Source of the DNA: Saccharomyces uvarum
Taxonomy: Eukaryota; Ascomycota; Saccharomycetes; Saccharomycetales; Saccharomycetaceae
Reading direction: 5' to 3'
Length of the DNA stretch: 64,000 bases
NCBI GenBank assembly: GCA_947243795.1
Contig: OX365936.1
Location: 310,001-374,000 of the forward strand
Of the stretch, positions 10,183 to 19,713 are shown in pieces. The translations under genes and the position numbers were made by a program. Below the pieces are notes generated by a model. The model did no database searches and was not told the origin of the DNA. It saw only the letters and a list, made by a program, of their open reading frames with translations. Position 1 is the first letter of the stretch. Each line of letters starts with the position of its first letter.

Positions 10183-10743
10183 CTATATAATCCACACCCA
10201 GAAGAAAAGCAAGCCTACAAAGAAAAATATTATCAACCATGTTTTTATGCTGATTCCTGATCTTCTGGCCATTTCCATCATATTACTGAAAGTTCTTTTT
10301 AGTTTGACGGAGGTGTTGTGGAAAGTGTCACCAAGCTGATCAATCGTATGATTACTTCCTCTAATTTCGTCGCCCATCCTTAATGATAATGATTTTAAAG
10401 CCTTTATCCTTTGACCCATGGCTCCCATTTGCTCTTCACTTTGAGATTCCAGTGATGCCAAAGTGCTTTGAGAATAGTCTAATTTCCCCGTACTACCAAA
10501 CGATGAAGAACCATTGTCATCGAGATTACTTGAACCATCAGGTGTTCCAAACAATTGTGTCCTACCAGTATCACGTTGATAAGCGTTGCCCCCTGTAAAT
10601 CTATATAATCCTTATTATAGTTAGTAAACCCGATTCGCTTATGAGTTGCTCATTCCCCAGTATCGAAACGCTGCTGAAAATGTTGGAAAAAAGGCCTACT
10701 CAAGTATAGAATAGCCCGACATCTTTTCATACCTTGAACTCAT
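10183..10743 (-). CDS. BET1: v-SNARE Bet1, two exons
   Basis: The SNARE for ER-to-Golgi vesicle fusion, acting with Sed5, Bos1 and Sec22. Exon 1 is 11 nt (10733-10743, ATG AGT TCA AG). The intron covers 10601-10732. Exon 2 covers 10183-10600. The spliced product starts MSSRFTGGNAYQRD and is 142 aa, exactly the S. cerevisiae length. Without the intron the N-terminus is lost, so the first in-frame ATG in exon 2 (at 10554) is not the true start. Residues about 50-118 are the SNARE motif (SLESQSEEQMGAMGQRIKAL onward). The C-terminus is a single membrane anchor, TWLIIFFFVGLLFFWVWII. It is convergent with EPS1. Confidence 0.93.
10601..10732 (-). other. BET1: BET1 intron
   Basis: A 132-bp spliceosomal intron. 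The donor is GTATGA, the branch site is TACTAAC (complement of 10620-10626), and the acceptor is ATATAG at 10601. A second AG, TTTACAG, lies 8 nt further downstream (10593) and would shift the frame. The inferred junction restores the S. cerevisiae-like N-terminus. The last base of the donor departs from the dominant yeast GTATGT. Confidence 0.88.
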
Positions 10744-11388
10744 TCTGTATTGCCTGGTCTTATAGGGCTATTCAACCGTTTTTAGCAGCACCATTCAACA
10801 TTCTAAGTATACTAGTATGTTTATTTTCCACCATTCCTTGGCAAAGGGCGCGAGATGGTGAAAAAACTCGATTATCAGCCATTCCTCGATAATTCGTATT
10901 GGAAAATACCAATAAAAAAAGGGACGATTCGAAATTCCCGCGTAACAACGGTGACCTGCATCACATTAAGAACTGTAACTAGATGCCAGCTGGCTATTTT
11001 GAAAGAATATACAGCTTTCAAAATTAATTCCTTGACTGTCCAAAGATTTTTTAGCTTTGATATCGAATTGTCACGAGTAAAAAGCCACTTGGGTTTAGCC
11101 GTATTTTAGACTTTCCCAAAATCCCACAGGACATGCTTGAAAGTGATATCGTTACTTGCTCTTAAAAACTACTAGTAACTAATACACTGTGATGTTTATT
11201 GGCATTATTTGGAGGATCACATTAGACGGGTCATCGGACAGTAATACTAAATGGAAGGAAATTGAGATAGATTCTTCATTTTAGTCATCATAGTTTTCGA
11301 CTATTAATTTGAAAGGAATTGAAGGGTGACTAAATAAACGTATACATCACGAATAATTCAATCACACAAACAAACATAGCAGGTATAG
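10744..11388. other. BET1-CFD1 divergent promoter region
   Basis: About 645 bp with no supported gene. An 84-codon frame at 10855-11109 has no domain or conserved feature and is taken as chance. No clear TATA box or factor site was recognised. Confidence 0.4.
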
Positions 11389-12249
11389 ATGGCGGAAGAA
11401 CAAGAAATAGGTGTTCCAGCAGCCTCTTTGGCAGGAATCAAACATATCATTTTGATCCTTTCCGGGAAGGGTGGTGTGGGTAAAAGCTCGGTGACCACAC
11501 AAACAGCACTGACTCTTTGTAGCATGGGTCTCAGAGTGGGAGTTTTAGACATCGACTTAACCGGACCGTCCTTACCTAGAATGTTTGGCATAGAAAATAA
11601 ATCTATTTATCAAGGTTCTGAGGGCTGGCAGCCCGTGAAAGTTGAGACCAATTCCACCGGCTCTCTTAGTGTAATATCATTGGGGTTTTTGTTAGGTGAC
11701 AGAGGCAACAGTGTGATATGGAGAGGTCCTAAAAAGACTTCTATGATAAAGCAATTCATCTCAGATGTCGCTTGGGGTGAACTGGATTACCTACTAATTG
11801 ATACGCCTCCAGGAACCTCAGATGAACACATTTCAATTGCGGAAGAGCTGAGATATTCCAACCCAGATGGTGGCATCGTAGTGACTACACCGCAGAGTGT
11901 GGCAACAGCTGATGTCAAAAAGGAAATCAACTTCTGCAAAAAAGTTGACCTAAAGATCCTTGGTATAATCGAAAATATGTCAGGGTTCATATGCCCATAC
12001 TGTGCAGAGTGTACAAATATCTTTTCTAGTGGAGGTGGAAAAAGGTTGTCCGAACAATTCTCTGTTCCATATCTAGGCAACGTTCCTATAGATCCAAAAT
12101 TTGTAGAGATGATAGAAAACCAAACATCGAGTGAAAAGACGCTGGTAGAAATGTACAAAGAATCGCCTTTATGCCCTATTTTTAAAGAAATTATGGATAC
12201 GCTTAGAGGACAAGACATTACGCCTCGTGTTGCGGAGAAACACGATTAA
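11389..12249 (+). CDS. CFD1: Cytosolic Fe-S scaffold P-loop NTPase Cfd1
   Basis: A 286-aa Mrp/NBP35-class ATPase, slightly shorter at the C-terminus than S. cerevisiae Cfd1 (293). It forms a scaffold with Nbp35 that assembles 4Fe-4S clusters for cytosolic and nuclear proteins. Visible features are the deviant Walker [10 protein letters not shown] (residues 26-34, with both signature lysines), the switch region [14 protein letters not shown], Walker B-like [15 protein letters not shown], and the C-terminal C202-P-Y-C205 pair that bridges the shared cluster, with C208 close by. The N-terminal four-Cys ferredoxin-like motif of Nbp35 is absent, as expected for Cfd1. Confidence 0.96.
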   Translation: MAEEQEIGVPAASLAGIKHIILILSGKGGVGKSSVTTQTALTLCSMGLRVGVLDIDLTGPSLPRMFGIENKSIYQGSEGWQPVKVETNSTGSLSVISLGFLLGDRGNSVIWRGPKKTSMIKQFISDVAWGELDYLLIDTPPGTSDEHISIAEELRYSNPDGGIVVTTPQSVATADVKKEINFCKKVDLKILGIIENMSGFICPYCAECTNIFSSGGGKRLSEQFSVPYLGNVPIDPKFVEMIENQTSSEKTLVEMYKESPLCPIFKEIMDTLRGQDITPRVAEKHD

Positions 12250-12563
12250 TTGTAAATAGATCGGTACCTTGAGGATACAAGAGGACCTAGCTACATATAT
12301 ATACATATGTTTATGCACTTGTAATTCAGTGGTCAAGTTGAGGTGCATTTTTATTTTTTGAGTAAGAATGAGCTATACATACTAATACTACATATAGCTT
12401 GCGCTTTGGGTTATCGATAATAAAGAAAGCCGGTTCCGGGTAAAACAATGGGTAAAAAACTGACTATTTGATTATTTCATCTAGGAACGAGCATTCTTAA
12501 TTGATAACATAGATATCAAGAAGAAGTATTAAGCAGGCAAGAGTTTATTCATCGGTCGATACT
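12250..12563. other. CFD1-CMI7 intergenic region
   Basis: About 310 bp between genes in tandem. It holds TA-rich DNA after CFD1 (12292-12310), typical of yeast 3' ends. Nothing else was recognised. Confidence 0.4.
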
Positions 12564-12773
12564 ATGACTCGTGATACACCTGAAGATGTCAATGATGCAG
12601 GCGCAAAGGATATTCTAGAGGTTTTAAACCTTATTAAAGGAGGGGAAGAGAAGATATCGGAAGTCGAGCTTAAGTTGGATGAAATGGAAAAGAAAATGGA
12701 CTCTCTATTAGTTCAATTAGAAGGTTTGCACAAGGATAACGATGGTTTAGCAAAGGAATCTGGCCAGAAATAG
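12564..12773 (+). CDS. CMI7: Small coiled-coil protein Cmi7 (YIL002W-A)
   Basis: A 69-aa acidic protein, the same length as S. cerevisiae YIL002W-A and nearly identical in its centre. Residues about 18-60 form a heptad-rich helix (LIKGGEEKISEVELKLDEME and on) that should make a coiled coil. No enzymatic motif is present. Its function is not established to my knowledge. Conservation across species argues that it is a real gene despite its size. It is convergent with INP51, 90 bp apart. Confidence 0.88.
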   Translation: MTRDTPEDVNDAGAKDILEVLNLIKGGEEKISEVELKLDEMEKKMDSLLVQLEGLHKDNDGLAKESGQK

Positions 12774-12863
12774 AGATGATATGCTGACAGTAGTGTAGAC
12801 CAAAGAAAAAGGAAACTTAAATAGAAAATACTATATATTATCTGTTCACTAGTAAACATTAAC

Positions 12864-15704
12864 TTATCTTTCTATAAAGAGCGTTTCATCCTCGTTCTCG
12901 ATAAATGGGTTAGGATCCCTCTCTGGGTTGATCATGTAAACTTCTGGGTCAACGTCAAGAACCACTTTAACCTGCTTCCCGTTCCCGATCCACCATTTTT
13001 TCAAATCTGAACTAGGTGGTGGTAATTTTCTGCCTCTTTTTGGTTCAGGAATTGGTGTCGGAGAGTGCGTAGGCCCAGCTATCGCATCACTGCCCTCAAT
13101 ACTATCAATAACAAATGCGTCATCACTTAAAACTGCAATTTTCTCATCATCATCCAACCCTTCTAATTTTTCCATAACTCTCTCGTAGATTTGTGTACCT
13201 AGAGTAGTCTTTTTTTGTTCATCAACCACAGTTACTCTGGCCCTAAATGTTGCATATACTGGCCGATGATCGGAAAACACGATATCTTCACAACATTTAT
13301 ATTCCAATTGTTTTAATACTTCTCCTCTACTTAAAATTCGGTCAGTCCAAGCTGGTATCCTCATTTTTTCACTGGTATCATAGTTTTTCGTACCAGGATC
13401 GAATTTATAGGTAGGCGGGAAATCGATTGCCATTTCGTGGAAATAAGGGAATGATTCACCGGCGATCATTTGCTGATTAAGCTGATCTTTTTCAAATAAA
13501 CCGGCATATTCTTTAGAAACAATTTTTCGCCTAACATCTTCATTTGACATCAATATCCTGTAATTGAAATCACCCATCCAAATAATTGCGTCATGGTCCT
13601 TTATTCGTAGTCCTCTTGAAAATCTAATGCTTTTTGCGATTGTTTTATAGTCATTGTGTCTCTGTTCAACATTTTCTAATCCAGCCGCTAAATGTGACAC
13701 TAATACGCAAAATTTTGTAGCGGAATACTTGAAACTGACTGCAACAGCCCCTTTATTCGAAGCCATCCCACCAAATCCGGTTTTTTTTACATCCCCTTCG
13801 ATATGCTTAACTTTCGAATATTCTGTCTCGTTCATGAATAATAGAAGCAAAATACCACCCAACTGCGTGCTCCATAAACGGACATATTTCTTTTTACGCC
13901 CAGGCCCATTAAGTAACGTCAGTATCTTTTTTTCCCAAAATTGCCGAACGTATGGATCCGTAGCAAGGATGTGACCAGGGGTAAGTTCCACCACCTCTTC
14001 TAACCCAATTACATAAAGATCAGCCATTTCGTCATCCGTAGACATTGACTTTGGAAAAATCCAATCTTTTATATCATCTTTCGGAATTTTTCCACTTATA
14101 TTAAATGTCCCCGCAAATATTGAGATGTCTTTCTCAAAGGTATATTTTGACCGGAGTTGCTTTAAGTGCTGAGAGATGTAGATATGTAGCGGATCGTATA
14201 ATCTAACTCGTGAGCCAAACAATTTCGAATAAACTTTCGTATACTTTCCAGAACTCTTTGTATGCTTGGTGTATGTTCGATCAAGCCAGTAGTAGTTTTC
14301 TGACCATAGCTTATCATGAGCATCTAAGAATGGAGAAGTAAGTTCAAATACATCAATTTCATTGGTAGTCAACTCAAGGACTTCCTTGCTCACTAACCTT
14401 TCAACTGTGTTGGGTTTTTCAATTGAATCAAATGCACTTATTCTTAGTACACCAGTTTGTTTTGCAAAATAGATGCCCTTGGATATATCATACGCAAAGG
14501 CACCAAACTCGTAAATATCTTGTTTTAACAAATAAAGCAGTTTATGGGGAGATTTTGCTAGAACACTAGAGCTGTATTCTATATTTGTTATTTTTATTCC
14601 TTTCGATTCAGCGCAGTCCTTATATGTCAGTGCTAGCTTTTCTTGTGACTCGCTTTTCGGTTTTATAATATTGACGATACTAACGACACCGTACTTTGAG
14701 GTTAGGTTATCAAAATGCCTGTCAAAGGCTCCTTGAGCTTCGATAGGATCTTTTGTTATCTTAATCTTTTTCCCATACAACAGCTGACTTTCCACAGATT
14801 CCCAAAAGAGAGGAATGCCTCCGCTCACTTGAGTGTAGGAAAAAATGAACTTTTCTGTGGTTACCACAATTTCAGTTTCGACAAATAACGAAATCTTTCC
14901 ATCTTCACTAATACCCTCTAATTCGAGCGTATCTTGCTTACTCTCAGTTGAGATCCTGGAAATGATAGTTATAGAGGCTGTATTTGGGCCGTTTTCTATT
15001 AACGCTGTCTTGCAATAACCTCGGATGACAAACGTTAAGAATCCCGCATTTGCAAAGAGTTGCTTCTCTTCATTCGAAATTTTACTTCTCCAATTGATAA
15101 CCTCACTTGCCAAATTAGCGTTCCAAATGAAGGATAAATCTTGGTTATCTACAGTATATTCCAAGTTATGTGATGAACCGTGGTTTTTTACGATGTTTGA
15201 GATGTCGAAATCTCTAGAATAATAAAATGTTCCATCACTAAATAGTTTCTTCAGGGGACCACAGGGATGTTCGTGAATCAATTTATCGTAGTTTTGTTCT
15301 GACCTTTCATAAAGGAGGTAATCAAAAACGTCATTTTCTAAACTGTAGAAATCAACATCTAATATCTTATAGATGTTCTCTGACGGCCTCACTTGGTGAT
15401 CTATTAATTTCCATCTAGGAAATCCGACATTCTGGACACCAGATATGACGGCGACAAATATATCACCATTCAGACACACGAGCCCCAATAACCCGTTGAA
15501 TATGCAGCTTTTGACCTCGATATAATTATTATCATTTGAGAGATCCGCATCAGGAAAGGATTTTATAGTTACACTAGGATTTTTACTTAGTTGACGTTGT
15601 TGGGAACTGGCTCCTGGTATGCTGCGCAGTCGTTGAAACGATAAACAGTAATTATTGGAAGAGATGACAATCGAGCGTGTTTTTCTACCGATGAATAGTT
15701 TCAT
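12864..15704 (-). CDS. INP51: Synaptojanin-like PI(4,5)P2 5-phosphatase Inp51
   Basis: 946 aa, equal to S. cerevisiae Inp51/Sjl1. It lowers plasma-membrane PI(4,5)P2 and acts in endocytosis and cell-wall integrity. Residues 1 to about 480 form a Sac1-like domain; in the S. cerevisiae protein this domain lacks the catalytic CX5R(T/S), and I see none here. Residues about 525-850 form the 5-phosphatase domain, with FAGTFNISGK, W709-MGDFNYR and P784-AWTDRIL, then FSDHRPVYATF. The C-terminal tail is proline-rich and ends with an NPF tripeptide (DPNPFIE), the site for EH-domain partners such as Irs4 and Tax4. Confidence 0.96.
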   Translation of the reverse strand: MKLFIGRKTRSIVISSNNYCLSFQRLRSIPGASSQQRQLSKNPSVTIKSFPDADLSNDNNYIEVKSCIFNGLLGLVCLNGDIFVAVISGVQNVGFPRWKLIDHQVRPSENIYKILDVDFYSLENDVFDYLLYERSEQNYDKLIHEHPCGPLKKLFSDGTFYYSRDFDISNIVKNHGSSHNLEYTVDNQDLSFIWNANLASEVINWRSKISNEEKQLFANAGFLTFVIRGYCKTALIENGPNTASITIISRISTESKQDTLELEGISEDGKISLFVETEIVVTTEKFIFSYTQVSGGIPLFWESVESQLLYGKKIKITKDPIEAQGAFDRHFDNLTSKYGVVSIVNIIKPKSESQEKLALTYKDCAESKGIKITNIEYSSSVLAKSPHKLLYLLKQDIYEFGAFAYDISKGIYFAKQTGVLRISAFDSIEKPNTVERLVSKEVLELTTNEIDVFELTSPFLDAHDKLWSENYYWLDRTYTKHTKSSGKYTKVYSKLFGSRVRLYDPLHIYISQHLKQLRSKYTFEKDISIFAGTFNISGKIPKDDIKDWIFPKSMSTDDEMADLYVIGLEEVVELTPGHILATDPYVRQFWEKKILTLLNGPGRKKKYVRLWSTQLGGILLLLFMNETEYSKVKHIEGDVKKTGFGGMASNKGAVAVSFKYSATKFCVLVSHLAAGLENVEQRHNDYKTIAKSIRFSRGLRIKDHDAIIWMGDFNYRILMSNEDVRRKIVSKEYAGLFEKDQLNQQMIAGESFPYFHEMAIDFPPTYKFDPGTKNYDTSEKMRIPAWTDRILSRGEVLKQLEYKCCEDIVFSDHRPVYATFRARVTVVDEQKKTTLGTQIYERVMEKLEGLDDDEKIAVLSDDAFVIDSIEGSDAIAGPTHSPTPIPEPKRGRKLPPPSSDLKKWWIGNGKQVKVVLDVDPEVYMINPERDPNPFIENEDETLFIER

Positions 15705-16218
15705 TTTGATGTAGGATAGATTGAGTCCATATGCTTAGTACACTTCTATACCTGTACTCACTAAGTCCAATTCACAATACAGTTCAACTGTTGATATGTA
15801 TCCGTATTTTTTCTTCCGGTTTGCAAATGCTTGTTAAAGGGATTCGTTTAGCAATTATGCTATGCTACAAATACGAAAACGAAGAATGTAAAAAAGAAGA
15901 TCAAAAAAGTACAAGATCTCAAAAAAGCTTCTAGTTACAGAGTATTTTGAAGCATTGAATCAATGCCTAATTTGTTAGATCAAGAAATCTACAAATGATA
16001 CCGCTTATTCCTCATTCTTGAGACACCCACACCTTTTTAAGTAAAATAATAGTGCGTAGAACCAAGATAATGGAGATGTTCGATTTATTTGTCATTGTGT
16101 GCCAACAGTCGAATTTTTAACGAGAGCTCAAGCAACCTCTTCAATACGAATATTTTTAAAGGACAGTACGGCAGTACTTCGAAAAAAAGAGTTTAGTAAG
16201 TTTACGGCGAAGAAATTA
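15705..16218. other. INP51-YIL001W divergent promoter region
   Basis: About 510 bp, AT-rich, no recognised gene. The YIL001W frame is open for 40 codons before the chosen ATG but has no upstream ATG, so this is not used. No clear TATA box or factor site was seen. Confidence 0.4.
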
Positions 16219-17745
16219 ATGAACATAAATTTCGAAGAACTATGTTATTCATGCCGGACAGGTGATATGGATAATGTGGACCGACTAATTTCCACTGGTG
16301 TGAATGTGAATAGTGTGGATAAATTTGACAATTCGCCACTTTTCCTAGCTAGTCTTTGCGGCCACGAGGGAGTTGTCAAACTTCTACTGCAAAGAGGAGC
16401 CGTTTGTGATAGAGATAGATATGAAGGGGCCCGTTGTATATACGGGGCATTGAATGACTCTATCAGAGATATCCTTTTGAGTTATGATATATCTAAGGCC
16501 GTAGATGTTAAACAACCCTTCGCTACTCATATTTCGTCCATATATAATGACGAAAGCTTTCTTAACAAAGATATTTCATTCAGACTTGCAAATGATCAGC
16601 AATTCACAGCACACAAGTTCTTATTATGTGCAAGGAGCAACGTTTTGGCGGAAAAGTTAGCAAATGAATGGGCAGAAAACAATGTCCTTCTCACTGAAGT
16701 CCGCTCAGATATATTTGAAATATTTCTCAAATTTCTTTACTTGATTCCAATCCTGCATGTAATCCAGCCAGAGCAATACGACCAACTTATGAAATTATCA
16801 AGTGAATTCAATGTGGAACTCTTGCCAGATTTTTTAGACAAAGCTAGGCATATTGCTAATCCCATGGAAAAGTCTCGGCTGATGTCAGAATACCAATATA
16901 AATTTACAGAGGTTGTAAGAAAACAACTTTTACTATTTGTGAATCGTTGTATTTTCAGCTCTGCCATTGACCTTGTTGATGGTGAACAACAAACTACTTC
17001 CTTGAGGGACTGTCCGGCATATCCGGATATCCAACTATCAGTAAGAAATCGAAGCGGAAATTTACGAATATATCCTTGCCATTTAGCCGTTTTGAACCGT
17101 GCAGAATATTTTAAGAGAATGTTCACGAACAACTTCAAGGAGAAGGTTACATATGTAAAGGCCAAGCATACTTCAGGAAAATATAATAACGTTATTCCGC
17201 AACTTACACTTCCTGACTGTGAATTTGAGGTCGCTGAGATAATTATTCGCTATTTATACGCTGATAGCACAGACATTCCATGGACGTATGCCGTTGAAGT
17301 TTTGTTACTTGCAGATATACTTTTAGAAGACCGTCTAAAAACAATTGCTTCAACAATTATCACACAATCGAAAGATTTTATTCAGCAACATAACGCTCTT
17401 GATGTGCTCTATTTGTCATGGGAAACAAGAGTGGAGCGGCTGGAATTATTTGCTGCTAAATTTATAGCTATCCATTTGCAAGAGCTATCTAACGACCCAG
17501 AGCTTAAGAGGGCAATTGTCTTAAGTTCAGAACGAATCTCGCTACGCCAGGAAACTGACACTATTGAGTTGGTGGATGACATTAGGTACTATTTACTCCG
17601 AAAATATTCCTTCGATCCGGATGACGTGGAGCTATTTGAGACCCAAGATGATTTAGAATACTTGAAACAAGTCGGGTACCTTGAATATAGAAGAGATATG
17701 GAAACAGTGGACAATATCTTAACTGAACTAGGGCTCGACGTGTAA
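16219..17745 (+). CDS. Ankyrin/BTB-domain protein (YIL001W)
   Basis: 508 aa, orthologue of the uncharacterised S. cerevisiae YIL001W (513 aa), an ABTB1-like protein. Residues about 5-75 hold two ankyrin repeats, including DNSPLFLASLCGHEGVVKLL. A first BTB/POZ domain starts at about residue 110 (DISFRLANDQQFTAHKFLLC), and a second at about 265 (DIQLSVRNRSG, then YPCHLAVLNRAEYFKRMF). BTB proteins often serve as Cul3-type adaptors or scaffolds, but the role here is not known to me. The start was set at MNINFEEL, which matches the S. cerevisiae N-terminus. It is the last gene before the centromere. Confidence 0.93.
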   Translation: MNINFEELCYSCRTGDMDNVDRLISTGVNVNSVDKFDNSPLFLASLCGHEGVVKLLLQRGAVCDRDRYEGARCIYGALNDSIRDILLSYDISKAVDVKQPFATHISSIYNDESFLNKDISFRLANDQQFTAHKFLLCARSNVLAEKLANEWAENNVLLTEVRSDIFEIFLKFLYLIPILHVIQPEQYDQLMKLSSEFNVELLPDFLDKARHIANPMEKSRLMSEYQYKFTEVVRKQLLLFVNRCIFSSAIDLVDGEQQTTSLRDCPAYPDIQLSVRNRSGNLRIYPCHLAVLNRAEYFKRMFTNNFKEKVTYVKAKHTSGKYNNVIPQLTLPDCEFEVAEIIIRYLYADSTDIPWTYAVEVLLLADILLEDRLKTIASTIITQSKDFIQQHNALDVLYLSWETRVERLELFAAKFIAIHLQELSNDPELKRAIVLSSERISLRQETDTIELVDDIRYYLLRKYSFDPDDVELFETQDDLEYLKQVGYLEYRRDMETVDNILTELGLDV

Positions 17746-18447
17746 TCTTCAAAACTGTCCGTATCAATTCTTATATACTTTTACGATCATATATTATTGT
17801 CCTAAATTAGCATTAAGTACTTTTTCTCCTTCCTATACGATGGTTTTTCAAAAGCGGAAGAGTAGTCTAAGGAAGAGCTCTTTCTAAATAAAATGCTCAA
17901 AATATAATTCATAGCGCTCACGTGCATTTTTTATAGAATACAATTAAATGCTTTTATAGTATTATATTAATAATATTATATTAATGTATAATATTTAAAC
18001 ATATTAATATGGTTTTGTTTTCCGAATCCATAATAACTTTTGGTAGTCAAGAAAAATAAAAAAAACACGAAAGAGAGTTTTTATTTTGCCGGGCCAATAG
18101 ATATCTAACAAGAGGTAGTTATGAGCATGAATTAATTAACATTATCAAAAGCATCCTAATGCTTTATGTAAAACACTATCCATAGTGGCAGCTACGTACA
18201 TAGTACAGACACGAAAAAATTATCAATTTATATAAAAAAAAAAAAAAACCAAGAAAAAACAATTTGAGTAGATCTAGGAGTTTTTCTTTTAGTGTAATTT
18301 TGGTTATTGATTTTTTTCAATTCTTTTATTTCCTCTTTTTTATTTCTGAAGAATATCATTTATGATGGATGGTAATGAAAAAAATGGCTACCTGCCTTAA
18401 GTTCACCTAAGATCAACAATCAATTATACATATGGAAGTTCTGATTT
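17746..18447. other. Pericentromeric intergenic region
   Basis: About 700 bp between YIL001W and SGN1, which converge on the centromere. It is strongly AT-rich with A/T homopolymers (18238-18248), and nothing but CEN9 is recognised in it. Confidence 0.7.
17917..18035 (+). other. CEN9: Point centromere CEN9 (CDEI-CDEII-CDEIII)
   Basis: CDEI is CTCACGTG at 17917-17924 (consensus RTCACRTG, so the first base departs). CDEII is 85 bp at 17925-18009, about 90% A+T, within the 78-86 bp norm. CDEIII is 18010-18035, with the TTTTCCGAA core and central CCG essential for CBF3 binding; Cbf1 binds CDEI. Location between the orthologues of YIL001W and YIR001C confirms it as CEN9. Confidence 0.96.
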
Positions 18448-19200
18448 TTATTCTGGAACATCTTCTCGGGAGAAATCTTTATCATTATCCATTGGTATGA
18501 TGACGGATTTTTGGGAAGAAGGTCTACTAATCTTAGAAGAATCTTTTGCACTATTGAGATTTTTTTTTTGATGATTCCTGTTTTTATTGGTGTATGGGCC
18601 TCTATAGTAACCGTTCTTATTATATCCAAAATTCTGATTAGGAGATTGATTTGGGGGGTACTGTGGATAATAAGGGAAAGTATCGGGATTAGGATAAGCC
18701 ATTAACGGATAGTTCCATTGCCATTGTTGAAAGTATTGGTTTTGTGTGTTGTAATTCCTATTAAATCCTGGAATGTTAGTTCTTTTTCTGGAGACAGCAA
18801 TTTTTTTACCCTTTAGTTCTGCTCCGTTTAATTGGAGAGCCTTTTCTCGAAATGCTGGACTCTCAAATTCAATATATCCGTAACCTTTTGGTGCACCTGT
18901 ATTCCTATCGTAAAGTAGTGTTATCCTTTTTATTATACCACAATCTTGGAAAAGCTCTTCTATTTGTTCTGGGGTAACATCTAGCGTAATGTTGCCTACG
19001 AAGATTGAACGAGAGTCAGCTTCAAGTTGATAAGCGTGTTTCTCTTCTTTGCTTAACTTTTGTGACACCTGGGGGACACCTTCAATAGACATTTTCCCTA
19101 CAAGCTCATCTAGCTCGACTTCTTGTTTGTTGCTTTTTTTATTGTTCGACGTCTCAGCCTTTGAGATTGTGTTGGCAGTGACTTTTTCTTCTTGGGACAT
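18448..19200 (-). CDS. SGN1: Cytoplasmic RRM protein Sgn1
   Basis: 250 aa, the same length as in S. cerevisiae. Sgn1 is a poly(A)-binding-like cytoplasmic RNA-binding protein that links genetically and physically to eIF4G and Pab1 and may help translation of certain mRNAs. One RRM spans about residues 65-145, with RNP2 IFVGNI and RNP1 KGYGYIEF; it resembles the RRM of nuclear poly(A)-binding protein PABPN1. The C-terminal third is Asn/Gln/Tyr/Pro-rich ([15 protein letters not shown]) and low in complexity, with lysine/serine near the end. It is the first gene right of the centromere. Confidence 0.95.
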   Translation of the reverse strand: MSQEEKVTANTISKAETSNNKKSNKQEVELDELVGKMSIEGVPQVSQKLSKEEKHAYQLEADSRSIFVGNITLDVTPEQIEELFQDCGIIKRITLLYDRNTGAPKGYGYIEFESPAFREKALQLNGAELKGKKIAVSRKRTNIPGFNRNYNTQNQYFQQWQWNYPLMAYPNPDTFPYYPQYPPNQSPNQNFGYNKNGYYRGPYTNKNRNHQKKNLNSAKDSSKISRPSSQKSVIIPMDNDKDFSREDVPE

Positions 19201-19713
19201 AACAACAGTTGCAAATTATAATACTATATAAATATGACAGTAAAGATTAATCCAAGTGAAGGGGAGTAACTGAGGGGTATACCAGAAGTTAACTTATTTA
19301 ATCAAAAGTGAGTTTGAGATTTGTTGCACTTTAAGGTTAATTTTCGGAGTACTCAATTTTGTTGCGGTTTTTTTTTTTTAGCTAACGAATGATTGATACT
19401 CATTTAAAAAATCCCCAATAAATAAGATCATCATCATTAAAAAAGTTAGTTCAATTCTAAGGCGCTTTATCCTACTGGTTTATGACAGCAAGACTCCGCA
19501 TTAACAATCTTCTAACATTTACATCTTGTTATTGGATGTATTTTTATGTTTCGTTGGTGTTTGCTGTAGCTATACTTTTCATGCTTGAAAAGTGGAGAAA
19601 ATAAAATTATAATAATGTCCTTGATGTTTATATAATTATATATTGAGAAATACATAAACATTTATATATTACAACAACGTCGTTCTGGATACATAAAATA
19701 TGAGAATCAAACA
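19201..19713. other. SGN1-MPH1 intergenic region
   Basis: About 510 bp holding the SGN1 promoter and MPH1 3' region. An ARS-consensus-like TTTTATGTTTC (10 of 11) lies near 19543-19553, too weak to call an origin. No other feature was recognised. Confidence 0.4.

Noticed and set aside
10855-11109. 84-codon ORF between BET1 and CFD1
   Set aside because: No domain, no orthologue known to me, lies in a divergent promoter.
16099-16218. N-terminal extension of YIL001W
   Set aside because: Starts with GTG, no ATG, and not part of the S. cerevisiae protein.
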